A DNA stretch of 64,000 nt from Desulfofundulus luciae (GCF_030813795.1 NZ_JAUSUX010000012.1:1-64000); one strand, 5' to 3'. Numbered from the stretch's first letter, positions 38,676-47,690 are shown. Program-made: numbers and translations. Notes: generated by a model not told the origin, from the sequence alone.

Positions 38676-39710
38676 CTAGGGCAAAGTGGCATAAGCTTCG
38701 TCGTCGAAATAAAACTCGCGGCCGGCAGGAATATTTTCTTGTTCCGGAACCCGCGGCCTTCCTACGGCCTCTAACCGGAAAAAGTTTGAGGTGTACCAGT
38801 TCATGTCCGGCACGGGCAGCCGGCCGAAGGCCCTTTGGACAAGTGGATAGTTTTTGCTCACAAAACCTTCCTTTTCAAGCTCGTATTCCTGGAAATTATG
38901 GATTATATCCGTAATCACAAAATTCATGTCCAGGATCAGCTTTTGGATTAAGTACCATTTGTCCCTGGAGGCCTCCAGGTGGGTTAAACCGAAATAACCG
39001 GCACTGCCCTTGCCCCGCAAAGACAGGGCACAGCGGGATAAAAACAGGCTGATGCCCGGTAGTGTTTCCACCGGATCAATCAAAAAAGTATCGTACTGGC
39101 CCTGGAACTCCCGGGGGAGGGGGTGCCGCACATCATACCTGTGTACGGAAAGATTGGCCCAGCCTTTTTTACGGGCCTGGACATCAATAAACTCTACCAG
39201 CCGGTCATCCACCTCTAAAACGGTAATGCGCCTGGCCATACCGGTAAGGGCTATGGCAATGCCGGTCAAATCGTCATCTCCTATGAGCAAGATATCCTGG
39301 TTTTCCAGGTCACCCCGCTGGTACATGATGGCCACCCGGGCTACGGTGCTCATTGTATCCACATACCCCTGATCAAATTCGGCAATTGCCGGTGGCCTCT
39401 GCCGTGCAATCTCCTCAAACTCTTCCAGCACCCGGGAAAAACTGCCCTGCAAGGTAACGGTTTTCCCGTCACAAGTGGGACAGATCAGCGTTTGCAAGGG
39501 GGACAGACCCTGGTCCTGGGCCAGCTTTTTCCCCTTATCGGTAAGATAAATGTAATTGCCTTCACAACGGGCTAAACCCAGGGTAAGCATTTCTTCCATT
39601 ACCTGCGTAAAATAAGCCAGGTGTCCATCCTGCTCCCTGATTAGCTGCCAGAAAGTACTGGGTTTTGCCATCAGGGTACGGAAAATCTGTTTCTGCGTCC
39701 TGTTCAACAT
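38676..39710 (-). CDS. BpsA-like branched-chain polyamine synthase
   Basis: 344 residues. The family of N4-bis(aminopropyl)spermidine synthases, which add aminopropyl groups to make branched polyamines. An N-terminal winged-helix region (about 1-75) ends before a CPTC motif at about 94; a Rossmann-type domain has [18 protein letters not shown], the conserved GDDDLT motif, and [12 protein letters not shown]. The active-site motif usually written DPPxT reads [13 protein letters not shown] here. Branched polyamines are made by thermophiles and stabilise nucleic acids, so this suggests growth at high temperature. It is divergent from the PAS kinase gene. Confidence 0.85.
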   Translation of the reverse strand: MLNRTQKQIFRTLMAKPSTFWQLIREQDGHLAYFTQVMEEMLTLGLARCEGNYIYLTDKGKKLAQDQGLSPLQTLICPTCDGKTVTLQGSFSRVLEEFEEIARQRPPAIAEFDQGYVDTMSTVARVAIMYQRGDLENQDILLIGDDDLTGIAIALTGMARRITVLEVDDRLVEFIDVQARKKGWANLSVHRYDVRHPLPREFQGQYDTFLIDPVETLPGISLFLSRCALSLRGKGSAGYFGLTHLEASRDKWYLIQKLILDMNFVITDIIHNFQEYELEKEGFVSKNYPLVQRAFGRLPVPDMNWYTSNFFRLEAVGRPRVPEQENIPAGREFYFDDEAYATLP

Positions 39711-39819
39711 CCCACCTCCGCTGGTTAATTAATGGCCATAAGTCTTTTATACCACGAGTGGACAAAAAAATAAAATCTTCGATGTTTTTGAGGAAAAGTT
39801 TGTCACCAGGGGCAGGAAA

Positions 39820-41529
39820 ATGATTCTAAACGTTGAATTAATTAGTGCTTTAAAAACTCTCTATAAGGGTGAATGCGGTTTGTTTGCGCGGAACTGGCCC
39901 CTGGTCTTAATAGCGGTCTCCCTGGTCATTTTACTCTATTCTCTTACCCTTCATATGAGCACGATTATTACCATGGAGAAAACCCTCGAACAGGGGACAA
40001 TATTAAATCTGGTCTTAAGCCAAACCCTGCTGCTTTTAACAACCGTATTGCTGCCCTTTGTTATATACAAGTACCAGTTCCAGGGCCCTCCCCGGGAAGA
40101 AAACCATGAAAAGCAATGCCGCCTCAATGATATTTTGGGTAGTATCCCCATGGCCATCATGATCGTGGACAACGAACTAAACATCAGCTATATCAACGGG
40201 GCATGGGAACAACTGGTAGGATACGCCCGGGAAGAAGTGGTGGGGAAAAAATTAACGGAATTGCCACAATGGCTCCAGGAAGAGAAGACAACCAGCCGCC
40301 CCCCGGGTGGGGATCCTGAATCCCTCCTGCTGTGCCGGGAAATCGAGATTACGGGCAAAAACGGCGAACAAATCCACCTGGCCCTGGAAACGAGACCCCT
40401 GATGCAGGGAAATAACCGGGAGGGCATCATTATTTATTTCCGGGACATCAGCACCGAAGTAAAATACGACCTGTTGAAACAAACCTCGGATACAATTTTA
40501 GAACGCATGGTAGGAGGAGTAATTGTCGTCGATGCCACCGGAAGGGTAATCATGTTTAACCGGACGGCAGAACAAATCTTTGGAGTAGCGGCCTCCAGTG
40601 CCATAGGTCGTAACATCTGGGAGTATTTCCCTGTGGACAGGAATAACCTGGTTACTATGCAGACTCTGGAAAAGGGCGAAGCACTGGGACCCCTGGAGGT
40701 ACAGTATAAATGTAATGGAAAGGATTTTTACCTGTTGGTCAGTTCCGATGTCCTGCGGGATAAGCACGGCCGGGTTAGCGGCGCGGTCACCGTTTTCAGC
40801 GATATTACGGAACTGCGCCACCAGCGGGAACTCCAGCACAACCAGGAAAAGCTGGTGGTGGTTGGCCAGATGGCCGCCGGTATGGCCCATGAACTGCGCA
40901 ATCCCCTTACTTCCATCAAGGGATTTGCGCAGCTCCTGAGCGAACGCGTAGAGGATGCAAAAAATAAAGAATACCTGGATGTAATTATCCAGGAAGTCGA
41001 TCGGACCAATGAAATCATCAGTAATTTTCTCGTGCTGGCGCGCCCCCACTCCACCCACGGCGAAAACGTAGACCTGAACCGGCTGATCAATGAACTGTTA
41101 CCCCTGGTGGAGAGCCAGTGTCTTTTGACCCAGGTGGAGCTGGTCCTGGATCTTGCCCCGGAATTACCCTCCATCAATGCGCAACCGGACCAGCTCAAAC
41201 AGGTACTGCTGAACTTAATTCACAACGCCCTGCAGGCCATGGAAGAACAGCCCGTAAAAAGACTGACCCTCATCTCCCGCTGGCTGGCCGAGTCCGATGA
41301 AATCCTGCTGGTGGTACGGGACACGGGCCACGGTATGTCCGGGGAGATATTATCCCGGCTGAGCACACCATTTTTCACCACCAAGAATGCCGGAACCGGC
41401 CTGGGGTTGACCATATCCTACCGCATTATTGAAAACCACGGCGGGAGGATTGAGGTAAACAGTGAAGAGGGGGCCGGCAGCGAATTCAGGATTTATTTGC
41501 CTGTACAAGGCCCAGGGCAAATTCACTGA
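39820..41529 (+). CDS. Membrane PAS-domain sensor histidine kinase (sporulation-kinase-like)
   Basis: 569 residues. Two N-terminal transmembrane helices (about 27-45 and 65-85), two PAS domains (about 107-215 and 225-340), then HisKA with MAAGMAHELRNPLTSIKGFAQLL (phosphorylated His at about 362) and HATPase_c with NLIHNALQAM, DTGHGMSGE and GTGLGLTISYRI. No response regulator gene adjoins it. An orphan multi-PAS kinase of this layout in a spore-former is often a Spo0A phosphorelay kinase; that is inference. Its 3' end overlaps the convergent flavoprotein gene by 44 bases. Confidence 0.92.
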   Translation: MILNVELISALKTLYKGECGLFARNWPLVLIAVSLVILLYSLTLHMSTIITMEKTLEQGTILNLVLSQTLLLLTTVLLPFVIYKYQFQGPPREENHEKQCRLNDILGSIPMAIMIVDNELNISYINGAWEQLVGYAREEVVGKKLTELPQWLQEEKTTSRPPGGDPESLLLCREIEITGKNGEQIHLALETRPLMQGNNREGIIIYFRDISTEVKYDLLKQTSDTILERMVGGVIVVDATGRVIMFNRTAEQIFGVAASSAIGRNIWEYFPVDRNNLVTMQTLEKGEALGPLEVQYKCNGKDFYLLVSSDVLRDKHGRVSGAVTVFSDITELRHQRELQHNQEKLVVVGQMAAGMAHELRNPLTSIKGFAQLLSERVEDAKNKEYLDVIIQEVDRTNEIISNFLVLARPHSTHGENVDLNRLINELLPLVESQCLLTQVELVLDLAPELPSINAQPDQLKQVLLNLIHNALQAMEEQPVKRLTLISRWLAESDEILLVVRDTGHGMSGEILSRLSTPFFTTKNAGTGLGLTISYRIIENHGGRIEVNSEEGAGSEFRIYLPVQGPGQIH

Positions 41530-43522
41530 GCCAGGCCAGGGGATCCCCACCGGCACCCAGACAGTGCCACTGCAAACGGGACGGTTCGTACCCCAATTCC
41601 CCGAGCAACTTTTGGAAGCGCTTTAATTGCTCCTTGACCCGGGCAGCCCCACCGGCATGGCGGCAGTTATTTTCTCCACAGGTGATTACTGCTACGCCCA
41701 AAGCCCCGGCTTCCAGCGCTTTCAGTAACCACAGCGGGTCCAGCGCGCCGGCCGTGGGCAGGGAAACCAGCCGCACCTGCCCCAACCCCGGGGCGGAAGA
41801 GATAACTTCCGGGGCCAGTCCCTGGAAATAAGCCCGCTGGCAAACAAAGACGGCCAGCGGTGGATCTGTCGCGGGACTTATCCCGCCGACCTGCCTCTTT
41901 TCCTCCTCCAAAAGGGCATGCACTTCTTGCTCCGGTAATCCTTTCAGCACAATAGCTCCGGCCGGACAGGCTGCCGCACAGATGCCACACCCCTGGCAGC
42001 CCTCCACCGGTATGTTCGCTCTTCCTTCCACCACCGGCACCCCGTAGGGACAAACCCGCTGGCAGGTAAGGCAGGCGGCGCAACGTTCCTTAAGCACTTC
42101 CGCCCCTAAACCACAGCGCAGGCAGCGTTCCGCTTCCCGCAGGGCCTGTACCGGGGGAAACCCCAATTCCTGCACCACAAAGGAATGCTGGCGCTGGTCG
42201 GCAGGAAGTACGGGTACTTCCTGCCTGGCAAAGGACGGTAAGCGGGTGCGTACCCTTTCTGGCAACTCACCGATGGTTGCTACGTTAACGGCCGGAAGGG
42301 ATACTCTTTCCAGATAGGCCCGCACTGCAGCGGCAACCCGGTGGCCGCTGGCCACGGCGGCAATGGCTGGACCGGGACCACAGGCCACCTCCCCGCAGGC
42401 AAAGACTCCGGGCACACTGGTTTCCAGGGTATCCCGGTTCACCATCAACTGGCCCCGCTCGTTGACCGCCACCTGACTACCCGCCAGGAACGAAAGATCG
42501 GCACACTGCCCGATGGCCTGAATGATCATTTCACCGGGAACAAATGAGAGCCTGCCTTCATCAAAGGTGGGGTTAAAACGTCCCCGGTCGTCAAAAACCG
42601 ATAACACCCCTTTAACTTCCAATCCCCGGATCTGTCCTTCCTCCACCACCGCCCGGACGGGTCCCCATCCGGCGCAGAGTTCTACCCCTTCCTCCTGGGC
42701 TTCCTTTACCTCCCATGGGTGAGCGGGCATAATGTCGCAGGTCTCCAGGCAAACCACCCGTACCTCCTGAGCCCCCAGGCGCAGGGCGGTCCGGGCCACG
42801 TCCATGGCCACATCGCCCCCACCAATAACAATCACCCTTTTTTTAACGTTCACCGGGCGGCCCAGGTTGGCCCCCTGCAGGAAGGGCAAGGCCAGCAGGA
42901 CATCGGGATGATCAAACCCTGGCAGGTTTAAGCCCCGGCTTTTGGAAAGGCCCACGGCCAGGATTACCGCATCATATTCCTTTTGCAGGTCGGTTAACGA
43001 AACATCTTTGCCAATCTCCACCCCCGTACGTATCTCCACGCCGGCAGCGGCGATGCGACCCACATCCTCCCTCACCACCCGGCGGGGCAGGCGATAGGTG
43101 GGGAGGGAAGCATATAAATGTCCCCCCGCCTCGGGCTGGCGTTCAAACACCGTTACGGTGTACCCGGCTCTGGCCAGATCCCAGGCTGCGGTAAGTCCCG
43201 CCGGACCGGCCCCCACTATGGCCACCCGGTAAGGAAGGGACTGCGCAGTCGGCTTATCGGAAAACAGGCTTTCTCCCCCGGCCTTTTCCAGGGCGAACTT
43301 CTTTAACGCCCGTACCGATAGCGGCGCATCCACCTGTCCCCGCCGGCAATGGTCTTCGCAGGGGTGGGGACATACCCACCCACATACTGAGGCAAAGGTA
43401 TTGTTAGCCCGGATTAGCCTGGCGGCCTTTTGATAATCCCCCCGGGCTATGGCGGCCAGGTAACCGGGTACATCGGTGTTAACCGGGCAATTGGCACTGC
43501 AAGGCGGCAGTTGCGCAATCAT
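41486..43522 (-). CDS. GltD-like FAD oxidoreductase fused to ferredoxin and MvhD-like domains
   Basis: 678 residues in four parts. An N-terminal iron-sulfur region has SANCPVNTDVPGYL and VCPHPCEDHCRRGQV (cysteines at about 8-60). A two-dinucleotide flavoprotein follows (about 85-435) with VAIVGAGPAGLTAAWDLA and VIVIGGGDVAMDVART. A ferredoxin domain (about 475-530) holds CAACLTCQRVCP and CQGCGICAAACP. The last 130 residues match the MvhD iron-sulfur subunit, which passes electrons to heterodisulfide reductase: VFVCQRAYFQG and CGENNCRHAGG. This suits electron transfer or flavin-based bifurcation; substrates are unknown. ATG behind GAAGGGGG. Confidence 0.88.
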   Translation of the reverse strand: MIAQLPPCSANCPVNTDVPGYLAAIARGDYQKAARLIRANNTFASVCGWVCPHPCEDHCRRGQVDAPLSVRALKKFALEKAGGESLFSDKPTAQSLPYRVAIVGAGPAGLTAAWDLARAGYTVTVFERQPEAGGHLYASLPTYRLPRRVVREDVGRIAAAGVEIRTGVEIGKDVSLTDLQKEYDAVILAVGLSKSRGLNLPGFDHPDVLLALPFLQGANLGRPVNVKKRVIVIGGGDVAMDVARTALRLGAQEVRVVCLETCDIMPAHPWEVKEAQEEGVELCAGWGPVRAVVEEGQIRGLEVKGVLSVFDDRGRFNPTFDEGRLSFVPGEMIIQAIGQCADLSFLAGSQVAVNERGQLMVNRDTLETSVPGVFACGEVACGPGPAIAAVASGHRVAAAVRAYLERVSLPAVNVATIGELPERVRTRLPSFARQEVPVLPADQRQHSFVVQELGFPPVQALREAERCLRCGLGAEVLKERCAACLTCQRVCPYGVPVVEGRANIPVEGCQGCGICAAACPAGAIVLKGLPEQEVHALLEEEKRQVGGISPATDPPLAVFVCQRAYFQGLAPEVISSAPGLGQVRLVSLPTAGALDPLWLLKALEAGALGVAVITCGENNCRHAGGAARVKEQLKRFQKLLGELGYEPSRLQWHCLGAGGDPLAWLSEFALGLVQANKS

Positions 43523-43803
43523 TATAAAACCCCCTTCTGGAGCAAACAGATCGTTCTTGCAGTTTAATTCAGTATATTATTGTTATGATTCGTTACCGGA
43601 GGTCTAATTCCTTCATCCATTCTGAAAAATCCGAAACCACCGGTTTCAGCCGGCTCGACCCAGGTATGCCCGTACCAGATCGGTTAAAAATTTCGTCATG
43701 AGACGGAGGCTGTTAATGTCAATCCGTTCCCTACTTAAGTTTTTCCACGGCGGAAGCATCGAATATTTATGTACTATATATCACAAAGTAGCATGTCAAC
43801 CTA

Positions 43804-43832
43804 TTGCACCACAAAAAATTTTATGTTATTAT
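43804..43832 (+). promoter_or_regulatory. Sigma-A promoter of the TSUP gene
   Basis: TTGCAC (43804-43809), 17-base spacer, TATTAT (43827-43832). It would start transcription near 43839, about 70 bases before the TSUP start. The rest of the 389-bp gap (43523-43803) contains no gene that I can support. Confidence 0.65.
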
Positions 43833-43848
43833 ACCAGTAAAAAATTAT

Positions 43849-43868
43849 GTGCTTGTTATCACAAGTAC
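43849..43868. promoter_or_regulatory. Near-palindromic operator candidate
   Basis: GTGCTTGTTATCACAAGTAC reads as an inverted repeat (GTGCTTGT/ACAAGTAC with one G-T mismatch and a 4-base centre). It lies just after the predicted transcription start of the TSUP gene, a typical repressor site. No regulator gene is adjacent; the regulator is unknown. Confidence 0.5.
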
Positions 43869-43911
43869 ATTACTGCATTCTCTGATCAATACCTTATTAA
43901 GGGGGGATAAA

Positions 43912-44901
43912 ATGATCCCGGCCGTCTTTTCCCTGATCGGCTTTGCCGGAGGATTTTTATATCGCGCCGGCGGTCCTGCTTACCAGTCGTTTACCATCCC
44001 CCTGCTGATCATTACCGGCCTGCCCCTACCCGCAGCCGTAGGCGGCGGTATCCTCCTTAATGCGGCCGGTAAACTAAAGTTGATATACCACCCTGAGAGC
44101 ACCCGGCATGCTCATAAACGGGTGGGCATGACCGTAGCCATTTTATCCCTGCCCTTTATGGTGACCGGAAAACAATTTCTACTCCGGCTCAGCACCCTGC
44201 CAACAGGTACGGCAACCCTCGTTTTTATATACAGCACCGTTCTGGTCATCACCGCCCTTTTCGCTGCCCGCCGTTACCGCCACTACTGCCAATTCGGCTA
44301 CGAGGACGAAAACCCGCTCCCCCCGGGCGGTCTATTCTGGAGACACCCCCTTGCTGCACCGGGGCTCCCACTTCCAAAGTACATTACGGTAGGCCGGGTA
44401 AGCCTTGTTGGTGGGTCCATCGGCCTCTGTACAGGCCTGGCCGGAGTAAACACCCGTGCCCTCCTGGAACCGCTTTTGATGTACCTGACGGGTCTATCCC
44501 GCCGGCAGGCCCGGGCCACCGCTTCTTTTGCCCTGTATTTGATCGGGGCCTTTGCCGCAATTATTTTCCTTCCCGACCTGTTCACTTTTTCGGGAGCGGA
44601 AGTAACTTTCATGAGCCTCGGCGCAGGCTATCTGGCCGGCTACCTCTACGCGTGGCATCTCCGGCGGGAGAAACTACAATACCCGGAGGAAAGCATTTTC
44701 CTGGCCTGGTGGGGATTAAGCTCCGCCGTGGTGCTGCTGGGCGGCCGGGCGGCCGGCCTGGCCCCCCTCTATACCACCGCGCTCATGTTTGGGCCGGCCA
44801 TGGTCACCATGCTCGGCTTCACCTTAACCTCCCTCTGCCAGGTACGCTGGAATGATGCCTTATCCCGCAGCAATGTGCCGCAAAACTTTAGAAACCCTTA
44901 A
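43912..44901 (+). CDS. Sulfite exporter TauE/SafE (TSUP)-like permease
   Basis: 329 residues from ATG at 43912 with GGGGGG upstream; the open frame extends 36 codons further but those residues have no conserved character. About eight hydrophobic helices, with internal duplication typical of TSUP proteins: LIGFAGGFLYRAGGPAYQSF near the start and a second GGSIGLCTGLAGVNTRALLEPLLM past the middle. TSUP proteins move sulfur-containing anions such as sulfite across the membrane; the substrate here is unknown. A sulfate reducer would plausibly need it, by inference. Confidence 0.8.
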   Translation: MIPAVFSLIGFAGGFLYRAGGPAYQSFTIPLLIITGLPLPAAVGGGILLNAAGKLKLIYHPESTRHAHKRVGMTVAILSLPFMVTGKQFLLRLSTLPTGTATLVFIYSTVLVITALFAARRYRHYCQFGYEDENPLPPGGLFWRHPLAAPGLPLPKYITVGRVSLVGGSIGLCTGLAGVNTRALLEPLLMYLTGLSRRQARATASFALYLIGAFAAIIFLPDLFTFSGAEVTFMSLGAGYLAGYLYAWHLRREKLQYPEESIFLAWWGLSSAVVLLGGRAAGLAPLYTTALMFGPAMVTMLGFTLTSLCQVRWNDALSRSNVPQNFRNP

Positions 44902-44936
44902 AAGTCTTTAAAAATATAAAGAAAGGGGCGAGGGCG

Positions 44937-45257
44937 ATGTTATGGCCGCTGAAAGGCAGTCAACAGCGAAATAAAAAACGACCCGCCGGGCTGCCCGCCA
45001 GTTACCACCGGCGGAACATCACCTACCTCTACGAACCCCTCCGAAGTCCTCCGCTGGCACACCATCCGGGGCTACCGCCTTTTGGAAGGTGGGAAAAAAG
45101 CTTGAGTCATCCCTTCGCGGAAATTGAAATTTCCCGCGCCGTGCGGGCGGAAAAAGATGCCCGGGTTAACCGCTGGCAGATTCTCCTGCCCGTGCTTACC
45201 CTGACTGTATCCACAGCCCTTTGTCTATACGGCTTTGTGATTTATTTCATTCACTAA
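44937..45257 (+). CDS. Short single-helix membrane protein, unknown
   Basis: 106 residues. The first 75 are polar and basic with many prolines; a single hydrophobic helix occupies about 82-104 (LLPVLTLTVSTALCLYGFVIYFI), seen here in full only in outline. It lies 35 bases after the TSUP gene with GGGGCGAGGG before ATG, so it is likely co-transcribed. I recognise no family. It may be an accessory of the exporter, as the second TSUP also has a small membrane partner. Coding status is not certain. Confidence 0.5.
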   Translation: MLWPLKGSQQRNKKRPAGLPASYHRRNITYLYEPLRSPPLAHHPGLPPFGRWEKSLSHPFAEIEISRAVRAEKDARVNRWQILLPVLTLTVSTALCLYGFVIYFIH

Positions 45258-45291
45258 CGCCACTGTCATGTAATATCATTCACATGACGGA

Positions 45292-45350
45292 TTTTAAAAG
45301 AGGCGGCCCCTGGAGTTCAGGCCGTAGCCACACCTGACACCAGGGCCGCC
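45292..45350. terminator. Bidirectional terminator between convergent TSUP units
   Basis: A long GC-rich stem GGCGGCCCCTGG/CCAGGGCCGCC (45302-45313 with 45340-45350). On the minus strand it is followed by TCTTTTAAAA. It lies between the end of the 106-residue gene (+) and the end of the 160-residue gene (-). Confidence 0.7.
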
Positions 45351-45377
45351 GCAGCACCTTTCGCCATCAATATGCCT

Positions 45378-45860
45378 TTAGTGTCCGCCCACGGCCAGGA
45401 TACCGGAAGCCGCCAGAACGAGCACAACTACTTCGGTAAGGACTATAAAAATATACGGTACGTCTTTCCTGGACAGGTAAGCCGGCAAGAGAATCAGGTA
45501 TCCAATGATGGTTAAGGAAGCCAGAAGGACCATGCCGAAAAAGTTCAGGAAGTCACTGTAACCGAGCATCTTTAACCAGCTCCACCCGGTGGGCATGTGC
45601 GCCACCTGGACAAACTCGCTGGCCTTCATGCCCCAGTACTGGGGAAGCATGGCCGGTTCAATGTACGGCTTCACCAGTCCGGTTAAGTAAATAATGTTGG
45701 TCAAAAGCAACAGGGCGATCCCCAACCAGGCTCCGTAGAGGAGCACGTTGGCGTAGGCCAGTTGCTCCGGCGCCACCTCCACCTGTAGCGCCGCGGGCGC
45801 TTTTGCCGGTGCTTCTTTCGGAACGGGACTTTTCAGTATTTCCGCTTGCGGCTTGGCCAT
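45378..45860 (-). CDS. Small membrane partner of TSUP exporter (DUF1634-like)
   Basis: 160 residues. N-terminal 35 residues are polar and P/A/K-rich (cytoplasmic), followed by three hydrophobic helices (about 42-60, 101-121 and 136-155). A short TSUP-linked membrane protein of this size and helix count resembles DUF1634, which is often encoded next to TauE/SafE transporters. It lies 26 bases after TSUP, behind GGAGGGG. The assignment to DUF1634 is by layout and size, not by clear motif. Confidence 0.65.
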   Translation of the reverse strand: MAKPQAEILKSPVPKEAPAKAPAALQVEVAPEQLAYANVLLYGAWLGIALLLLTNIIYLTGLVKPYIEPAMLPQYWGMKASEFVQVAHMPTGWSWLKMLGYSDFLNFFGMVLLASLTIIGYLILLPAYLSRKDVPYIFIVLTEVVVLVLAASGILAVGGH

Positions 45861-45886
45861 TTTTTCCCCTCCTTATTTTCTCACAC

Positions 45887-46840
45887 CTAGTTCCAGATCC
45901 CCAGCCCCTTGAGCAGTGAACGCAGTCCGGAAGCCAGGAGCAAAACGATCACCAGGTATTTTATGGCCCTGGGCTTGGCCGTGGCCAGCAGCCGCACCCC
46001 AACGAAGGAACCTAACATTATGCCTACGATGGAAGGCACGGCAATAATGGGCAGCACCGCACCCTGGTTTAAATAGACCCAGGCCGCCGACGTATCGGTA
46101 ATGGAGAGGAGGAACTTGCTGGTGCCCACTGCTACCTTAAGTGGCGCCCCCATGAGCAGGTTCAGCACCGGCACATTCGCCCACCCGGCACCCAGACCGA
46201 ACATGCCGGCCATGATCCCGATGGCGATGAACAAAAGGAAACCCTGCGGCGTCCGCCATACCGACCAGTCTACGGTTTTACCCGAAGAACGTTCGTAATA
46301 GGTACCACCTATTCCTAAAAACCGGGCCAGCTTGTCGCTTCCTCCCACCTGGGGAAACTCCGTATTTTTTGAAACTATGAACAAAAGGGCAATAAGCACG
46401 ATGGTAATACCCAGAGCGGTCTGCACCAAGTTGTTGGGCAGGGCCAGGCCGATAAACGCTCCCACCATGCTGAAGGTGGAGGCAATTAAAGCCACCGGCA
46501 GGGCAAGGCGCAGGTTGGCCAGGTTAAGTTTTAAAAGGCCCGGTCCTGCCGCCACCGCCCCGGCCAGGGCCACCAGCAGACCCGCCCCGCGGACAAAGTC
46601 CAGGTTAAAGGGAAAAAAGCTGCCCACGATGGGAACAAACAAAACACTGCCGCCCACACCCCCAAGCACGGCTACAATACCCAGCAAAAAGGTGGTAATA
46701 AACAGGAGCAGCGGCCACACCCACCAGGGCATACCCGGGGTCCCGGCAGCCGTACTTACCGCCGCTCCAGTGGTGGTCACGGCTGCGGTCGCTTTGGCCG
46801 CCAGCCCTCCCCCTGTAAAGGTAGCCAACCAATCAAGCAT
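45887..46840 (-). CDS. TauE/SafE (TSUP) sulfite exporter family protein
   Basis: 317 residues, about eight or nine transmembrane helices. The TSUP repeats are clear: FLLGIVAVLGGVGGSVLFVP in the first half and GIMAGMFGLGAGWANVPVLN in the second, each with a glycine-rich turn and a VP(I/V) motif. Moves a sulfur-containing or organosulfonate anion across the membrane; the exact substrate is not deducible. A soluble loop of about 50 residues (about 175-205) separates the repeats. It is the second TSUP in 3 kb, convergent with the first and not a close duplicate. Confidence 0.9.
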   Translation of the reverse strand: MLDWLATFTGGGLAAKATAAVTTTGAAVSTAAGTPGMPWWVWPLLLFITTFLLGIVAVLGGVGGSVLFVPIVGSFFPFNLDFVRGAGLLVALAGAVAAGPGLLKLNLANLRLALPVALIASTFSMVGAFIGLALPNNLVQTALGITIVLIALLFIVSKNTEFPQVGGSDKLARFLGIGGTYYERSSGKTVDWSVWRTPQGFLLFIAIGIMAGMFGLGAGWANVPVLNLLMGAPLKVAVGTSKFLLSITDTSAAWVYLNQGAVLPIIAVPSIVGIMLGSFVGVRLLATAKPRAIKYLVIVLLLASGLRSLLKGLGIWN

Positions 46841-47018
46841 GTCTTATCCCTCCAGGATCCATTGTTAGTATGGCCTCAAATCCCGGACACCCTGAATTAA
46901 TTCCGGGAACCATCCGGCCTGCCCACCGGGAACACCCGTCCCTATTCCTTGTTTTGGCCAGTTTTTTCACCCCCTTTTTGAATAATGCCTATCCCTAACC
47001 TTCCAGGCTCGACCGCCA

Positions 47019-47690
47019 TCATTGAATGCCCAGCCTGTTAACTAACGGCTTGGTTACGGCAATGAAGTCGGCAAACTTGCGTGCCGCCAGCCAGCTATCG
47101 CCCCTTTTTACAACTTCATAGGGCAGGATCACTTTCAGCCGGTATTTGCCGGTTGCCTCCACCTTGGGCAGTTCCCTTTCCAGCACGGCCCCCAGGCGTT
47201 TTTCAATTTCCACCTTCAGTTCCAGAAGGGGCAGAAAAACCTGCTTTTTATAGCCATCCATAACCAGGTCGATAACTAAAAGCTCCCGGCCCTGGTAGGG
47301 CCCTTTTCGCGGCCGGGTCCGGCCAATGCGGTAGTAAATATCGTTATTGCCAAATACCTTTACGCACTTCCAGGACTCGCTGATCCCCAGGTTTTGCCCG
47401 GGTAAAGTGTATGTCACCTCGATGTCTTGCTCCGCCAGGATGCGCTTGGTCTCGACCAGCACTTCGTCTAAAAATTGGTCGAAGGTCTTTTCCTCGGGGG
47501 CAGGAGTAGCATGTTCAATATCAACGCTTTCCTCGCTCTGCAACCAGGACTCGAACCAGTCCAGAAATTTTTTGAGCTCGCGCATTACACCGGACTTTTC
47601 CCCCTTGCCTTCCGTGGCCTGCTGGGTGATCTTTTTTAAGAACTCTTCCTTGCGGCGATTGAAAAGCCGCAACATATCCCTCTCCACCAT
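47019..47690 (-). CDS. Conserved-looking protein of unknown function
   Basis: 223 residues, soluble. The first 45 residues are basic and helical (FNRRKEEFLKKITQQATEG), the middle is acidic (SEESVDIEHATPAPEEKTFDQ), and the C-terminal 130 are alpha/beta (VTYTLPGQNLGISESWKC, ELLVIDLVMDGYKKQVFLPL). No signal peptide or membrane helix. I recognise no family. It is divergent from the two-component operon, with a 383-bp gap between them. Confidence 0.65.
   Translation of the reverse strand: MVERDMLRLFNRRKEEFLKKITQQATEGKGEKSGVMRELKKFLDWFESWLQSEESVDIEHATPAPEEKTFDQFLDEVLVETKRILAEQDIEVTYTLPGQNLGISESWKCVKVFGNNDIYYRIGRTRPRKGPYQGRELLVIDLVMDGYKKQVFLPLLELKVEIEKRLGAVLERELPKVEATGKYRLKVILPYEVVKRGDSWLAARKFADFIAVTKPLVNRLGIQ

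Noticed and set aside
43698..43911. Small frame and longer start before the TSUP gene
   Set aside because: It has no ribosome binding site and spans the promoter and operator; the ATG at 43912 with GGGGGG is the better start.
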